A DNA stretch of 64,000 nucleotides from Alkalimarinus sediminis (GCF_026427595.1 NZ_CP101527.1:1683001-1747000), one strand, 5' to 3'. Positions 28,996 to 38,110 are shown, counted from the first letter of the stretch. Translations and numbers: made by a program. Notes: generated by a model from the sequence alone, not told the origin.

Positions 28996-29601
28996 CATAA
29001 CACCACTATGAAATCTAAACTCAGTATCCTCATCTAATATGAGTGACTTCTCAACTTCAGCAAACTCAGCCACCCTTTCATCTATTGAACCATTAGCAGC
29101 ATCACGCGCTAGCTTTAGGTAATCCTGATAGTGCCGGGCTTCTGATTTAAGCAACGATAAATAAAACTTCTTTAACTCTTCATCCAAAAACGGTGACAAC
29201 TTAGCGAAACGCTCACATGACCTAGCCTCTATAAACGCACCAATTATCAACACATCAACTAACTGCCCAGGCTCTGTTTTTCTTACATGCTGCCGCATTC
29301 CACCCGCATAACGAGAAGCAGACAACCCCCTAAATGGGATATCTCTTTTTTTGAGAATGGCCAACACCTGCTCGAAGTGTCTTAACTCTTCGCGAGCCAA
29401 TCTCGACATCTTCGCTTGAAGATCCAACCTATCTGGATAGCGATACATCAAATTGATCGCAGTCGAGGCTGCCTTTCTTTCGCAGTGAGCATGATCAATA
29501 AGCAGTATGGACTGATTATCGAGCGCAGCCTCTATCCACCGCTGGGGTGTTTCGCAAGGTAGAAATAAGTGAATATCCGATAAGTCTTGTTGCTGAGTCA
29601 C
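28990..29601 (-). CDS. miaE: tRNA-(ms2io6A)-hydroxylase MiaE
   Basis: MiaE is a ferritin-like di-iron monooxygenase that hydroxylates the isopentenyl group of ms2i6A at position 37 of certain tRNAs, giving ms2io6A. It is 203 residues. The two Glu-x-x-His iron-binding motifs typical of the fold are present as HAHCERKAAS and LAREELRHFEQV, with further ligands in IEARSCERFAKL and LLKSEARHYQDY. It converges with lpxH and its stop codon is enclosed in a hairpin. Confidence 0.94.
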   Translation of the reverse strand: MTQQQDLSDIHLFLPCETPQRWIEAALDNQSILLIDHAHCERKAASTAINLMYRYPDRLDLQAKMSRLAREELRHFEQVLAILKKRDIPFRGLSASRYAGGMRQHVRKTEPGQLVDVLIIGAFIEARSCERFAKLSPFLDEELKKFYLSLLKSEARHYQDYLKLARDAANGSIDERVAEFAEVEKSLILDEDTEFRFHSGVML

Positions 29602-29735
29602 AAACTACTCCAAATTATTGTGATAGCGGAGAACGCCCGAAAAAGGTGCAATTATATCGCCTAATCAACCGATTAACCATCTGACAATATTAGTGAATGT
29701 CGACTAATTGGTAGCAATACAGTTAGATTCCAATC

Positions 29736-29764
29736 TTAACATTTTCATTAAAACACTGTAGAAT
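29736..29764 (+). promoter_or_regulatory. predicted sigma70 promoter of acnB
   Basis: TTAACA (29736-29741), a 17-base spacer, then TAGAAT (29759-29764): both hexamers are one mismatch from consensus with ideal spacing. The resulting leader of about 130 bases ends at a GTG start with GAGGG at a suitable distance. This and the leader account for the 300-base gap between miaE and acnB. Confidence 0.65.
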
Positions 29765-29900
29765 ATTGCCGCTTAAAAAAATTAAGACTGATGCATCCCA
29801 AACCTAAACGGAAACGTTTCGATACGGATATGTCATTCAACAACTCCCGAGATGTCTATACTTAGCCATCCGGGTTCAGGAACTGATGAGGGTTTAAATC

Positions 29901-32498
29901 GTGCTAGAAGCATATCGTAAACACGTAGCAGAGCGTGCAGCTGAAGGAGTACCACCTAAGGCGCTTAACGCTGAACAAGTAGCTAGTTTGGTAGAACTAA
30001 TTAAAAATCCACCAGCTGGCGAAGAAGACGTTCTGGTTGACCTACTTGAAAACCGTATCCCTCCCGGTGTAGACGAAGCCGCTTATGTAAAAGCCGCTTT
30101 CTTGACCGCTATCGTTAAAGGCGAAGCAGAGTCTCCTCTAGTCAGCAAAGAAAAAGCTGTACAGCTATTAGGCATGATGCAAGGTGGATACAACATCTCT
30201 ACTTTGGTTGAGTTGCTAGATGACGCAGACTTGGCAGAATTAGCAAGCAAAGAACTCAAGCACACATTGCTAATGTTTGACGCATTCAACGACGTTGAAG
30301 AAAAGATGAAAGCCGGCAACGCTGCAGCGAAGGCTGTAATGGAATCTTGGGCTAACGCTGAGTGGTTCACAAGCCGCGATAAAGTTGCTGAAAGCATTAA
30401 GATGGCCATCTTTAAAGTAACTGGCGAAATTAACACAGATGACCTTTCACCTGCTCCAGATGCTTGGTCTCGTCCTGATATCCCATTACACGCTCGCGCT
30501 GCATTCAAGATGACTCGCGACGGTCTAACACCAGAAGAGCACGGTGTCGTTGGCCCAATGAGCCAAATCGAAGAGATCAAATCTAAAGGCCTTCCGGTTG
30601 CATTTATCGGTGATGTTGTAGGTACAGGTTCTTCTCGTAAATCTGCTACCAACTCTGTACTTTGGTTCTTCGGTGAAGACATGCCAGGCACACCAAATAA
30701 GCGTACTGGTGGTGTTTGTTTTGGTTCTAAAGTCGCTCCTATCTTCTTCAACACCATGGAAGATGCAGGCGCACTTGTTTTTGAAGCACCTGTAGACAAG
30801 ATCAACATGGGCGACATTGTTGAAATTCGTCCATATGATCGTAAAATTCTAAATGAAGCTGGCGAAGTAATTTCTGAAATCTACATCAAGTCAGATGTGA
30901 TTTTTGACGAGGTTCAAGCAGGTGGACGTATCAACCTAATTATCGGTCGTGGTCTAACGGCTAAAGCCCGTGAATCTCTAGGTTTAGGCGCTACTGACAT
31001 TTTCCGCTTACCTGTTGACCCTGCCGGCTCTTCAAAAGGCTTCTCATTGGCTCAAAAGATGGTTGGTCGTGCTTGTGGCCTTCCAGAAGGTCAAGGCGTA
31101 CGTCCAGGTACATACTGCGAACCTAAAATGACAACCGTTGGTTCTCAGGATACAACGGGTCCAATGACGCGTGACGAGCTTAAAGATTTAGCATGTCTGG
31201 GCTTCCAAGCAGACTTAGTTATGCAGTCTTTCTGCCATACCGCCGCTTACCCTAAGCCTGTCGACGTTGAAATGCAGCACACAATGCCAGACTTTATTCA
31301 GACTCGTGGTGGTGTAGCACTTCGTCCAGGAGACGGTGTAATCCACTCTTGGTTAAACCGTATGCTACTTCCTGATACTGTTGGTACTGGTGGTGACTCT
31401 CACACTCGTTTCCCAATGGGCATCTCTTTCCCAGCGGGTTCTGGCTTGGTTGCTTTTGCAGCAGCGACGGGTGTTATGCCTCTTGATATGCCAGAGTCAA
31501 TCTTGGTTCGCTTCAAAGGTAAGCTAAACAAAGGCATCACTCTTCGTGACCTAGTACATGCGATCCCTTATTACGGCATTAAGCAAGGTCTTCTAACTGT
31601 TGAGAAAGCAGGAAAGATCAACGAATTCTCAGGTCGCGTACTTGAAATCGAAGGTTTGGACGATCTAACAGTAGAGCAAGCATTTGAATTATCTGATGCG
31701 TCAGCTGAACGCTCTGCAGCGGGCTGCTCTATCAAGCTTTCAGAAGAAGCAGTGACCGAGTACTTAAAATCTAACATCGTTATGTTACGCTGGATGATTG
31801 CAGAAGGTTACGGTGACCCTCGTACTCTAGAGCGTCGCGCGAAGTCAATGGAAGCATGGTTAGAAAACCCAAGCCTTCTAGAAGCCGATGCAGATGCAGA
31901 ATACAAGCATATCATCGAGATTGATCTAGCAGACATCAAAGAGCCTATCGTATGCTGCCCTAACGACCCTGATGATGCGAAACTGCTTTCTGAAGCGGCT
32001 GGCACTAAGGTTGACGAGGTATTCATCGGTTCTTGTATGACCAACATTGGTCATTTCCGTGCTGCCGGTAAACTTCTTGCGGCTAACAAAGAGCCTCTAA
32101 AGACTCGTTTCTGGATGACGCCTCCAACTAAGATGGATGCAGCTCAGCTAATGGAAGAAGGTTACTACAATACATTCGGAACAGCCGGCGTACGTACAGA
32201 AGTACCAGGGTGTTCACTATGTATGGGTAACCAGGCGCGTGTAGCAGCTAACTCTACAGTGCTATCGACCTCTACTCGTAACTTCCCTAACCGTTTAGGG
32301 GATGGCGCAAACGTTTACCTGACATCTGCAGAGCTAGCATCTGTTGGTGCTATTATGGGTAAATTACCTACACCTGCTGAGTACCTAGAGTACGTAGAAG
32401 GTCTAGAAGGCGTTTCTGATGAAGTTTACAAGTACTTGAACTTCGACCAGATGAATGACTACACGAGCAAAGCAGCTACAGCTTCAATCGAAGACTAA
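29901..32498 (+). CDS. acnB: aconitate hydratase B (also 2-methylisocitrate dehydratase)
   Basis: AcnB isomerises citrate and isocitrate in the TCA cycle through a [4Fe-4S] cluster. In its apo form it can bind mRNA. It is 865 residues with the AcnB domain order: an N-terminal HEAT-like domain opening with LEAYRKHVAERAAEG, then the swivel domain (about 165-370), then the three aconitase core domains. Cluster cysteines are seen in GSCMTNIGH and GCSLCMGNQ. The start codon is GTG with GAGGG upstream. It is followed by two hairpins, the second a clear terminator, so it is monocistronic. Confidence 0.98.
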   Translation: MLEAYRKHVAERAAEGVPPKALNAEQVASLVELIKNPPAGEEDVLVDLLENRIPPGVDEAAYVKAAFLTAIVKGEAESPLVSKEKAVQLLGMMQGGYNISTLVELLDDADLAELASKELKHTLLMFDAFNDVEEKMKAGNAAAKAVMESWANAEWFTSRDKVAESIKMAIFKVTGEINTDDLSPAPDAWSRPDIPLHARAAFKMTRDGLTPEEHGVVGPMSQIEEIKSKGLPVAFIGDVVGTGSSRKSATNSVLWFFGEDMPGTPNKRTGGVCFGSKVAPIFFNTMEDAGALVFEAPVDKINMGDIVEIRPYDRKILNEAGEVISEIYIKSDVIFDEVQAGGRINLIIGRGLTAKARESLGLGATDIFRLPVDPAGSSKGFSLAQKMVGRACGLPEGQGVRPGTYCEPKMTTVGSQDTTGPMTRDELKDLACLGFQADLVMQSFCHTAAYPKPVDVEMQHTMPDFIQTRGGVALRPGDGVIHSWLNRMLLPDTVGTGGDSHTRFPMGISFPAGSGLVAFAAATGVMPLDMPESILVRFKGKLNKGITLRDLVHAIPYYGIKQGLLTVEKAGKINEFSGRVLEIEGLDDLTVEQAFELSDASAERSAAGCSIKLSEEAVTEYLKSNIVMLRWMIAEGYGDPRTLERRAKSMEAWLENPSLLEADADAEYKHIIEIDLADIKEPIVCCPNDPDDAKLLSEAAGTKVDEVFIGSCMTNIGHFRAAGKLLAANKEPLKTRFWMTPPTKMDAAQLMEEGYYNTFGTAGVRTEVPGCSLCMGNQARVAANSTVLSTSTRNFPNRLGDGANVYLTSAELASVGAIMGKLPTPAEYLEYVEGLEGVSDEVYKYLNFDQMNDYTSKAATASIED

Positions 32499-32517
32499 GC
32501 CTAGTTAGTCACATACT

Positions 32518-32550
32518 ACTCATAAATCCGCCTTTGGCAGATTTATGAGT
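32518..32550 (+). terminator. first hairpin after acnB
   Basis: ACTCATAAATC (32518-32528) pairs with GATTTATGAGT (32540-32550), with a small inner GCC/GGC pairing. It directly precedes the true terminator and may protect the mRNA 3' end. Confidence 0.6.
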
Positions 32551-32555
32551 AATCT

Positions 32556-32583
32556 AATACCCGCTAATTGCGGGTATTTTTTT
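32556..32583 (+). terminator. rho-independent terminator of acnB
   Basis: AATACCCGC (32556-32564) pairs with GCGGGTATT (32570-32578), followed by a run of T residues to 32583. This is a classic intrinsic terminator. Confidence 0.92.
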
Positions 32584-32767
32584 GTCTTTATTCTGCTCAT
32601 CATCTGCTTATACCTTTTTCACCAGACCCGAGAGATGATTTATTTTTCTAGCTTCTCATGAGATTGGTCAACTACACCTTTCAACAAGACTGCTATGCTA
32701 GAGTTATAAGAATCAAACAAGTTAATAATCAAAAAATAAAAATGGTCAATTATCAAAGGAATAAAAA

Positions 32768-33253
32768 ATGGCTTTAGTAAAAAAAGTAATGAAAACCAGC
32801 CTTGTTACCGCTACTTCTGAAGAGACTGTTTCTAATGTCTGCCAGCGGATGAAAGAAGAGCGCCTTGGGGCAATACTCATTATTAATAACAACAAACTAT
32901 CCGGAATCTTTACCGAACGAGATCTATTAAACCGCGTTATCGCTGAAGGATTAAACCCTGCAACAACAAACGTAATGGATGTTGCGACTCCAAACCCAAT
33001 AGTTGTGAAGGATGACACCCATATTAAAGAGTGTGCTGAGATACTGCGCGACCAGGGGTTTCGCCACCTACCCGTTACTGATCAAGAAGGTAACCCTGCT
33101 GGAATAGTCTCTTCCCGTGACTTCTTCCAATACATGGCGAATGAATTAGAACAAGTTATTGATAGAATGCGCGGAACCGATGAGAAAGTTGATGAGAGCT
33201 TCGACATCTATGAGTACTTAGGTGCAGGAGGCTGCGGTCTACCAAGACTCTAA
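32768..33253 (+). CDS. tandem CBS-domain protein
   Basis: This is a 161-residue protein made of two CBS domains (about residues 8-58 and 70-125), a module that senses adenosine nucleotides. The typical motif ILIINNNKLSGIFTERDLL is in the first, and GFRHLPVTDQEGNPAGIVSSRDF in the second. The C-terminus ends with a Gly-rich tail (GAGGCGL). No catalytic domain is attached. It is monocistronic between acnB and a convergent thioesterase gene. A clear ribosome-binding site (AAAGGA) precedes the ATG. The regulated partner is unknown. Confidence 0.88.
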   Translation: MALVKKVMKTSLVTATSEETVSNVCQRMKEERLGAILIINNNKLSGIFTERDLLNRVIAEGLNPATTNVMDVATPNPIVVKDDTHIKECAEILRDQGFRHLPVTDQEGNPAGIVSSRDFFQYMANELEQVIDRMRGTDEKVDESFDIYEYLGAGGCGLPRL

Positions 33254-33305
33254 TCTAAAGTTCTAGGCTCTAATCTTCAAGCTCTAAGCTCATGAGGATT
33301 CAATA

Positions 33306-33330
33306 GCATAGCCTTGCTATAAGGCTATGC
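33306..33330. terminator. 10-bp perfect hairpin overlapping the thioesterase stop codon
   Basis: GCATAGCCTT (33306-33315) pairs with AAGGCTATGC (33321-33330) around GCTAT. The stop codon of the minus-strand thioesterase gene (33325-33327) lies in the stem, the same arrangement as at miaE. Confidence 0.6.
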
Positions 33331-33771
33331 CACTACCACGTAATTCGCCTCTAGATAACCACACTTCTTGCCTTTAGAGTAAATATTGACGATAAGTGGA
33401 AAATCAATTCTCCCCTTTGAAAATAACTGCTCTTTAAGCGCATCATTCGATACATCAGAATCAATATTTGCTGCCAGCTCAATATCAGCCATAACAGGCC
33501 TTTTATAATGAATGACCGCTTTTTTGACCACTAACTGTCCCGACAAGCAAGCGAGATCAACCCTGTTATGTACTAGCGCCCACCCTGTAGCAACAGCTAA
33601 TGAATAAAGAGAGCCAGCAAAACCAGTTCCGTGCATATTGCGATTAGGCTCAAGTGGAGCTGATGTAGTGATTGAAACAGCATCTAAAGACCCTATTTTT
33701 AGCTCCATAAACCTACATAACGGTATATGCTCTTGTAACAACTGATTCATTTCTTCAATATTCATAAACAC
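33325..33771 (-). CDS. YiiD C-terminal-type hotdog thioesterase
   Basis: This 148-residue single-domain protein matches the hotdog thioesterase domain found at the C-terminus of YiiD-like acetyltransferases. Visible features are the N-terminal HIPLCRFMELKI, the central NRNMHGTGFAGSLYSLAVATGW with the conserved H-G-x-G-F-A-G-S-L-Y helix that lines the hotdog active site, and a C-terminal strand region. The substrate is unknown; an acyl-CoA or acyl-ACP is likely. It starts at 33771 or two codons later at a second ATG. The fused acetyltransferase domain of YiiD is absent. Confidence 0.75.
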   Translation of the reverse strand: MFMNIEEMNQLLQEHIPLCRFMELKIGSLDAVSITTSAPLEPNRNMHGTGFAGSLYSLAVATGWALVHNRVDLACLSGQLVVKKAVIHYKRPVMADIELAANIDSDVSNDALKEQLFSKGRIDFPLIVNIYSKGKKCGYLEANYVVVA

Positions 33772-33960
33772 CTATTATCTTAATAACTAAAACCGAGTCG
33801 CGACAGTCATACATGACTAACGTAAAAGTATACACGCTATCAAATTACGAAGTGATGTGTTTGCAAGCTTTCAATTGTATTAAACTTGAGACAACTAATA
33901 GAAAACAGGAAGTTATAACCTGTAGTCATATAAAAATTACAGAATAAGAGCAAAACACTT

Positions 33961-34947
33961 ATGAAATTTATCGACATAAAAGAGTTTGGTGGCCCAGAAG
34001 TACTCACCCTAAAAACAACTTCCTCTCCCACCCCCTCTGAAAATGAAGTATTAATCAACGTGGTTGCAGCGGGCGTTAATCGTCCCGACGTTATTCAAAG
34101 GCAAGGGCATTACCCTGCCCCTCCAGGCGCCTCACCGATTTTGGGTTTAGAGGTTTCTGGAGAGGTCATTCAAATCGGTAAAAACGTAACTGGACTTGCC
34201 GTTGGCGATAAAGTCTGTGCTCTAGCAAATGGAGGTGGTTACGCCGAACAAGTATGCGTACCAGCATCTCAATGCTTACCGATACCTAGAGGGTTAACCA
34301 TGGTTGAGGCTGCCGCATTGCCAGAGACATTTTTCACAGTATGGAGCAACGTTTTTGATCGCGGCCATCTACAGCCAGGTGAGTCACTGCTAATACATGG
34401 CGGGTCTAGTGGCATTGGTACTACAGCCATTCAAATGGGCAAAGCAATGGGGGCAAAAGTATTTATCACCGCAGGAAGCCAAGAAAAATGCGACGCATGC
34501 ATAGCCCTCGGTGCTGATGTCGCGATTAACTACCATGAGTCAGACTTTGTAGAAGTAATAAAAGAGGCAACAGGCGCTAAGGGTGTTGATGTCATTCTAG
34601 ATATGGTGGGTGGCGATTACATTCCCAAAAACTTCAAGATAGCGGCATTAGAAGGGCGCATAATCAATATTGCGTTTTTACAAGGTCCTGTCATAAAGGC
34701 AAATTTTTTACCTGTGATGCTAAAAAGACTAACCGTAACAGGCTCCACATTGCGCCCTCAAACAGAGGCGACGAAAGCGGCAATAGCCACCCATTTAAGA
34801 AATACTATTTGGCCTAAAATTGAGACAGGCGAGATCAAACCCGTTATTGCTAAAGTGTTTCCACTTGAAGAGGCAGAAAATGCCCACAGACTTATGGAAA
34901 GCAATCAACACATTGGAAAAATCGTATTAAAAGTCGCTGCAGAATAG
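33961..34947 (+). CDS. PIG3-family NAD(P)H quinone oxidoreductase (zinc-free MDR)
   Basis: This 328-residue medium-chain dehydrogenase/reductase has no structural zinc cysteines. The segment GVNRPDVIQRQGHYPAPPGASPILGLEVSG (about residues 39-68) is typical of the PIG3/TP53I3-like quinone oxidoreductases, and the nucleotide-binding motif is HGGSSGIGTTAIQ (about 143-155). These enzymes reduce quinones or alpha,beta-unsaturated carbonyls with NADPH. It borders the ethylmalonyl-CoA-type gene island and is separated from the lyase gene by a long hairpin, so it is not co-transcribed. A role in enoyl-CoA chemistry is possible but not shown. Confidence 0.85.
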   Translation: MKFIDIKEFGGPEVLTLKTTSSPTPSENEVLINVVAAGVNRPDVIQRQGHYPAPPGASPILGLEVSGEVIQIGKNVTGLAVGDKVCALANGGGYAEQVCVPASQCLPIPRGLTMVEAAALPETFFTVWSNVFDRGHLQPGESLLIHGGSSGIGTTAIQMGKAMGAKVFITAGSQEKCDACIALGADVAINYHESDFVEVIKEATGAKGVDVILDMVGGDYIPKNFKIAALEGRIINIAFLQGPVIKANFLPVMLKRLTVTGSTLRPQTEATKAAIATHLRNTIWPKIETGEIKPVIAKVFPLEEAENAHRLMESNQHIGKIVLKVAAE

Positions 34948-34976
34948 ATTGTAGTAACAATTAGCGTTATTAAACT

Positions 34977-35025
34977 ATTCATACAGTAGTCACGGCTCAT
35001 ATTTAGCAATGACTACTGTATGAAT
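34977..35025. terminator. 16-bp perfect inverted repeat between convergent genes
   Basis: ATTCATACAGTAGTCA (34977-34992) pairs perfectly with TGACTACTGTATGAAT (35010-35025) across a 17-base loop. It is midway between the PIG3-type gene and the convergent lyase gene, so it probably ends both transcripts. Confidence 0.7.
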
Positions 35026-35053
35026 GGTTAGCATTATCAATTATTAACCGGTT

Positions 35054-35956
35054 TTAAGGGGCGCAGCCATTAATTTTCTCAAACCGCGCAATCAGCTCCC
35101 GGGCGCTAATGACGACAGGCATATCAATCATTTTGCCTTTAAACTCTACCGCGCCACGCCCTTCAGCTAACCCTTTTTCAAAAGCATCAATCAGCCCTCT
35201 GGCATGCTCAATCGCATCAGCGCTTGGCATTAACTCTTCATTCAAGATAGCAGCTTGCTTGGGATGAATACAAAATGCCCCGACAAACCCTAGCTGATTT
35301 GCAAATTGAACAGTTTTTCTGAAGGCCTCTATATCACTATAGTCTGCAATCGAACCCGGAAAACCTAGCGGCGAAATACCCGCTCGCCGACAAGCATAAG
35401 CGATCATCTGGTTGGGCATAAGCAGTGTTTCAGGGATCGAATGCATACCTGCTGACGCAGAAAAATCTTCGGACCCCAACGTAATTGAGATCACTCGAGG
35501 GTTTGCACTGGCAATTTCATCTAACCTAGGAAGCGCCTCTACCGACTCAATCATGGCAATCAAAAGAGTATGGCCGGATTCAATCCCCCGCTCGCGCTCC
35601 AGTTTATCGATCTTAGTCGCGATAGAGATAACTTGTTCAGCGCTTTCAACCTTTGGTATTACGATGGCTGCCACCGATGCATCTATCGAAGCCTGCAAGT
35701 CTAGCATAGCCATTTCTTCATCAAGGTTTATCCTAACTAACGCTGCCGCCCCCTCTACGGAGACTTGCTTAGCTGCATTAACAACCTTTGTTCGTGCAAG
35801 CTCTTTTTCCGCTAAAGGGACGCTATCTTCTAAATCGAGAATATAAGCGTCAGCCCCTCTACTGTGAGCCTTAGCCACAAACTTATCGACATGAACTGGT
35901 ATAAATAATAGCGACCGCCAACCAGGGTAAGCAGCATGATCCGTTTTCGTTTCCAT
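35054..35956 (-). CDS. CitE/HpcH-family CoA-ester lyase, probable (S)-citramalyl-CoA lyase
   Basis: This 300-residue HpcH/HpaI aldolase (CitE-like) opens with RSLLFIPVHVDKFVAKA and carries DAYILDLEDSVP (acidic metal-site region), IPKVESAEQV, IAMIESVEAL and LGSEDFSASAG, the normal order for malyl-, beta-methylmalyl- and citramalyl-CoA lyases. It is the third gene of a minus-strand operon behind the hydratase and the mct-like transferase. There are 4 bases between hydratase stop and lyase ATG, and GGGGTAGG serves as ribosome-binding site. With those partners the best prediction is cleavage of citramalyl-CoA to acetyl-CoA and pyruvate. Cleavage of beta-methylmalyl-CoA to glyoxylate and propionyl-CoA is the alternative. 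Sequence alone does not separate them. The ATG at 35956 is used; a TTG one codon upstream is less likely. Confidence 0.7.
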   Translation of the reverse strand: METKTDHAAYPGWRSLLFIPVHVDKFVAKAHSRGADAYILDLEDSVPLAEKELARTKVVNAAKQVSVEGAAALVRINLDEEMAMLDLQASIDASVAAIVIPKVESAEQVISIATKIDKLERERGIESGHTLLIAMIESVEALPRLDEIASANPRVISITLGSEDFSASAGMHSIPETLLMPNQMIAYACRRAGISPLGFPGSIADYSDIEAFRKTVQFANQLGFVGAFCIHPKQAAILNEELMPSADAIEHARGLIDAFEKGLAEGRGAVEFKGKMIDMPVVISARELIARFEKINGCAP

Positions 35957-35960
35957 CAAC

Positions 35961-36812
35961 CTACCCCTTAATCTTCGCGTCGATTTTCATACACATGGCA
36001 TTATCACTATCTACCGACCATAGTTGCAAAGTCTCACCTTCAGATTTTGCCTCAACCTTAAAGGGAGCGGTATCAAAAGTGGGTCGCACGGCTCTAAACT
36101 TAATATAGGACACCGATTCGTTAGGTAATTCAGATCGAGCCAACTCTAGTAGCAACGTAACTAATAAAGGTCCATGAACAACTAAAGCAGGATATAACTC
36201 CTCTTGTACAGCATAAGTTCTATCGTAATGAATACGGTGACCATTGAACGTGAGTGCAGAGTAACGAAATAATAATACTGGGTCAGGAGTAATGGTTTTA
36301 CTCCAAGTCGCGTCTGCAGGTGGAGCCTTCACAGGCGGTAGCGGTGAGTCTGCTGCAGGCTGCTCTCGGTAAACAATATTCTGTAGCTGGCTTATACATA
36401 AGTTATCAAACTGATAAATCTCATGCTTAACCGTAACAAATATAAGCGTACCAGTACTCCCCTCTTTTAAATCGACGGACTGGATCGTTGATACTCGTTT
36501 AGCAGGGCTACCGATCACAACAGGTTTTATATACTGAGCCTCACCCGCTGCCCACATTCTTCTCGGTAAAGGAACGGGAGGTAAAAACCCCCCTTTACTT
36601 GGGTGTCCATCAACACCAGTCGCTGAGGCTTTTGGTGTCGGCAGAAAATACATCCACTCCCAGAAAGGCGGTAATGGATCGCCTTTTTCTGGCAATAATT
36701 CGTTATCCAATGCTGCAGCAAGTGCCTGAGCTGGAAACAGAGCAATATCATCATTCAGAGTTTCTTGCTTACCAATCCATGTTTGTAAATATGCTATATC
36801 TATTGCTGACAT
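35961..36812 (-). CDS. meh: mesaconyl-C4-CoA / itaconyl-CoA-type hydratase (two-hotdog MaoC family)
   Basis: This is a 283-residue double-hotdog hydratase of the FAS1/HTD2-like branch. It has the N-terminal stretch PFWEWMYFLP and SKGGFLPPVPLPRRMWAAGE (about residues 49-91) and the catalytic-type motif FNGHRIHYDRTYA (about 189-201) in the second hotdog. Relatives include mesaconyl-C4-CoA hydratase of the Chloroflexus bicycle and itaconyl-CoA hydratase of itaconate degraders. Both yield citramalyl-CoA. It is clearly shorter than, and different from, the mesaconyl-C1-CoA hydratase used in the standard ethylmalonyl-CoA pathway. ATG 36812 is preferred to a GTG at 36890 because AAGGG precedes it and the length then fits the family. 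Confidence 0.75.
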   Translation of the reverse strand: MSAIDIAYLQTWIGKQETLNDDIALFPAQALAAALDNELLPEKGDPLPPFWEWMYFLPTPKASATGVDGHPSKGGFLPPVPLPRRMWAAGEAQYIKPVVIGSPAKRVSTIQSVDLKEGSTGTLIFVTVKHEIYQFDNLCISQLQNIVYREQPAADSPLPPVKAPPADATWSKTITPDPVLLFRYSALTFNGHRIHYDRTYAVQEELYPALVVHGPLLVTLLLELARSELPNESVSYIKFRAVRPTFDTAPFKVEAKSEGETLQLWSVDSDNAMCMKIDAKIKG

Positions 36813-36898
36813 ATAATGCCCTTTTAAAATGTCTTTACCAAAAAATAAGATCGTGTGACGTTCTGCTACCGTTAGACAGTAGCTAAACACACTATGGA

Positions 36899-38110
36899 TT
36901 AAGCGCCGGCAATCACACCCTTATCATGCAGCTTACCTATCTGACCTGAGTCTAACCCTAGCACCTCTGACAATACTTCGTCAGTATGCTCTCCTAATTG
37001 CGGAGCAGGTCTTGCTGGCTCTCTCTCGAAAGCAGAAAAACTCCAAGGTGCTCCCGCAGCCAAGTGACTTCCTACACCTGCTTGCTCTATTTCATTGAAC
37101 ATAGGGTTATCTACAGAGCAATCTGGGTTGGTTTCTACCATCTGCTTAACAGTCTGGTAACGACTCCAACAAACCCCATTCGCGTTAAAGACCTTCTCTA
37201 CCTCGGCAAATGAGTGCCGTGCGATCCAAGCACCAATCAACGCTGAAATATGATCTCTCGCTTCAAAACGATTACCTTCTTGAGAGAGATCCAACCCCAG
37301 TTCTTGCCCTAATGCGACCATCGCTTCGGTAGTATCTGTTGCGGCACAGAGAGACTTCCATTGTCGACCTGTTAACCCAATCACCATAACGCGAGCCCCA
37401 TCATTGCATAAAAAGTCTCGCCCAAATGCACCAAACAGGTAATTTCCATATCGAGGCCGCTCTTTACCTAATTGAGCTTCTGCTATAAAACCTAGATGCC
37501 CCATAACCGCCATAGCTGCATCAGCCAATGCCAGCTTGATATGTTGGCCTTCACCGCTTCTATACCGGTGTCTTTCTGCTGCTAACAAACCTAACGCTGC
37601 CATCTGCCCAGTTACCAAATCCCAAGCGGGTAACACATGATTTGAAGGTTCGTTACTCTCGGCACTACCGGTTAAAAATGGCAAGCCAATGGCAGGGTTC
37701 ACGGTGTAGTCAACGGCTGACCCACCATGCCGGTCTCCTTGAATGGTTAACTGTATTAAGTCTGGTCGATGAATAGTTAACTCTTCGAATGAGAGCCAGC
37801 CCTTAGGTGGAAAGTTGGTGAGTAGCATGCCTGCTTCTTTTCCGGGTGCGGTGATGATTTCCCGTGCTAACTCAGAACCTTCAGGGGATCTAAAGTTCAA
37901 TGCAACCGAGCGCTTTGACTTATTTAATCCAGCCCAGAAGAGGCTGACATTGTCATCGGTAACCGGCCAACGACGATAATCAAGGCCACCACCAATAGCA
38001 TCAATACGAATAACATCCGCCCCTAACTGAGCTAACGTCATACCACCTAATGGTGCTGCTACAAAAGCCGACGCCTCAACAACACGCATACCTGAAAGAA
38101 TACCTTTCAT
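36899..38110 (-). CDS. mct: mesaconyl-CoA C1-C4 CoA-transferase (CaiB/BaiF family)
   Basis: This is a 403-residue class III CoA transferase. The N-terminus (GMRVVEASAFVAAPLGGMT, then GADVIR and GGGLDYRRWPV) and the segment VDYTVNPAIGLPF closely resemble, from memory, the Chloroflexus enzyme that moves CoA within mesaconate from the C1 to the C4 carboxyl. The catalytic Asp of the family is D164 in VLPAWDLVTGQM. It is the first gene of the mct-hydratase-lyase operon and is divergent from the oxidoreductase and mcd side of the island. Itaconate CoA-transferase is the nearest alternative. The coupling to mcd, which makes mesaconyl-C1-CoA, favours mct. Confidence 0.8.
   Translation of the reverse strand: MKGILSGMRVVEASAFVAAPLGGMTLAQLGADVIRIDAIGGGLDYRRWPVTDDNVSLFWAGLNKSKRSVALNFRSPEGSELAREIITAPGKEAGMLLTNFPPKGWLSFEELTIHRPDLIQLTIQGDRHGGSAVDYTVNPAIGLPFLTGSAESNEPSNHVLPAWDLVTGQMAALGLLAAERHRYRSGEGQHIKLALADAAMAVMGHLGFIAEAQLGKERPRYGNYLFGAFGRDFLCNDGARVMVIGLTGRQWKSLCAATDTTEAMVALGQELGLDLSQEGNRFEARDHISALIGAWIARHSFAEVEKVFNANGVCWSRYQTVKQMVETNPDCSVDNPMFNEIEQAGVGSHLAAGAPWSFSAFEREPARPAPQLGEHTDEVLSEVLGLDSGQIGKLHDKGVIAGA

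Noticed and set aside
30083-30817. 244-codon open frame antisense to acnB
   Set aside because: It is a shadow of the highly conserved acnB coding sequence, with Ser-rich composition caused by codon bias on the other strand.
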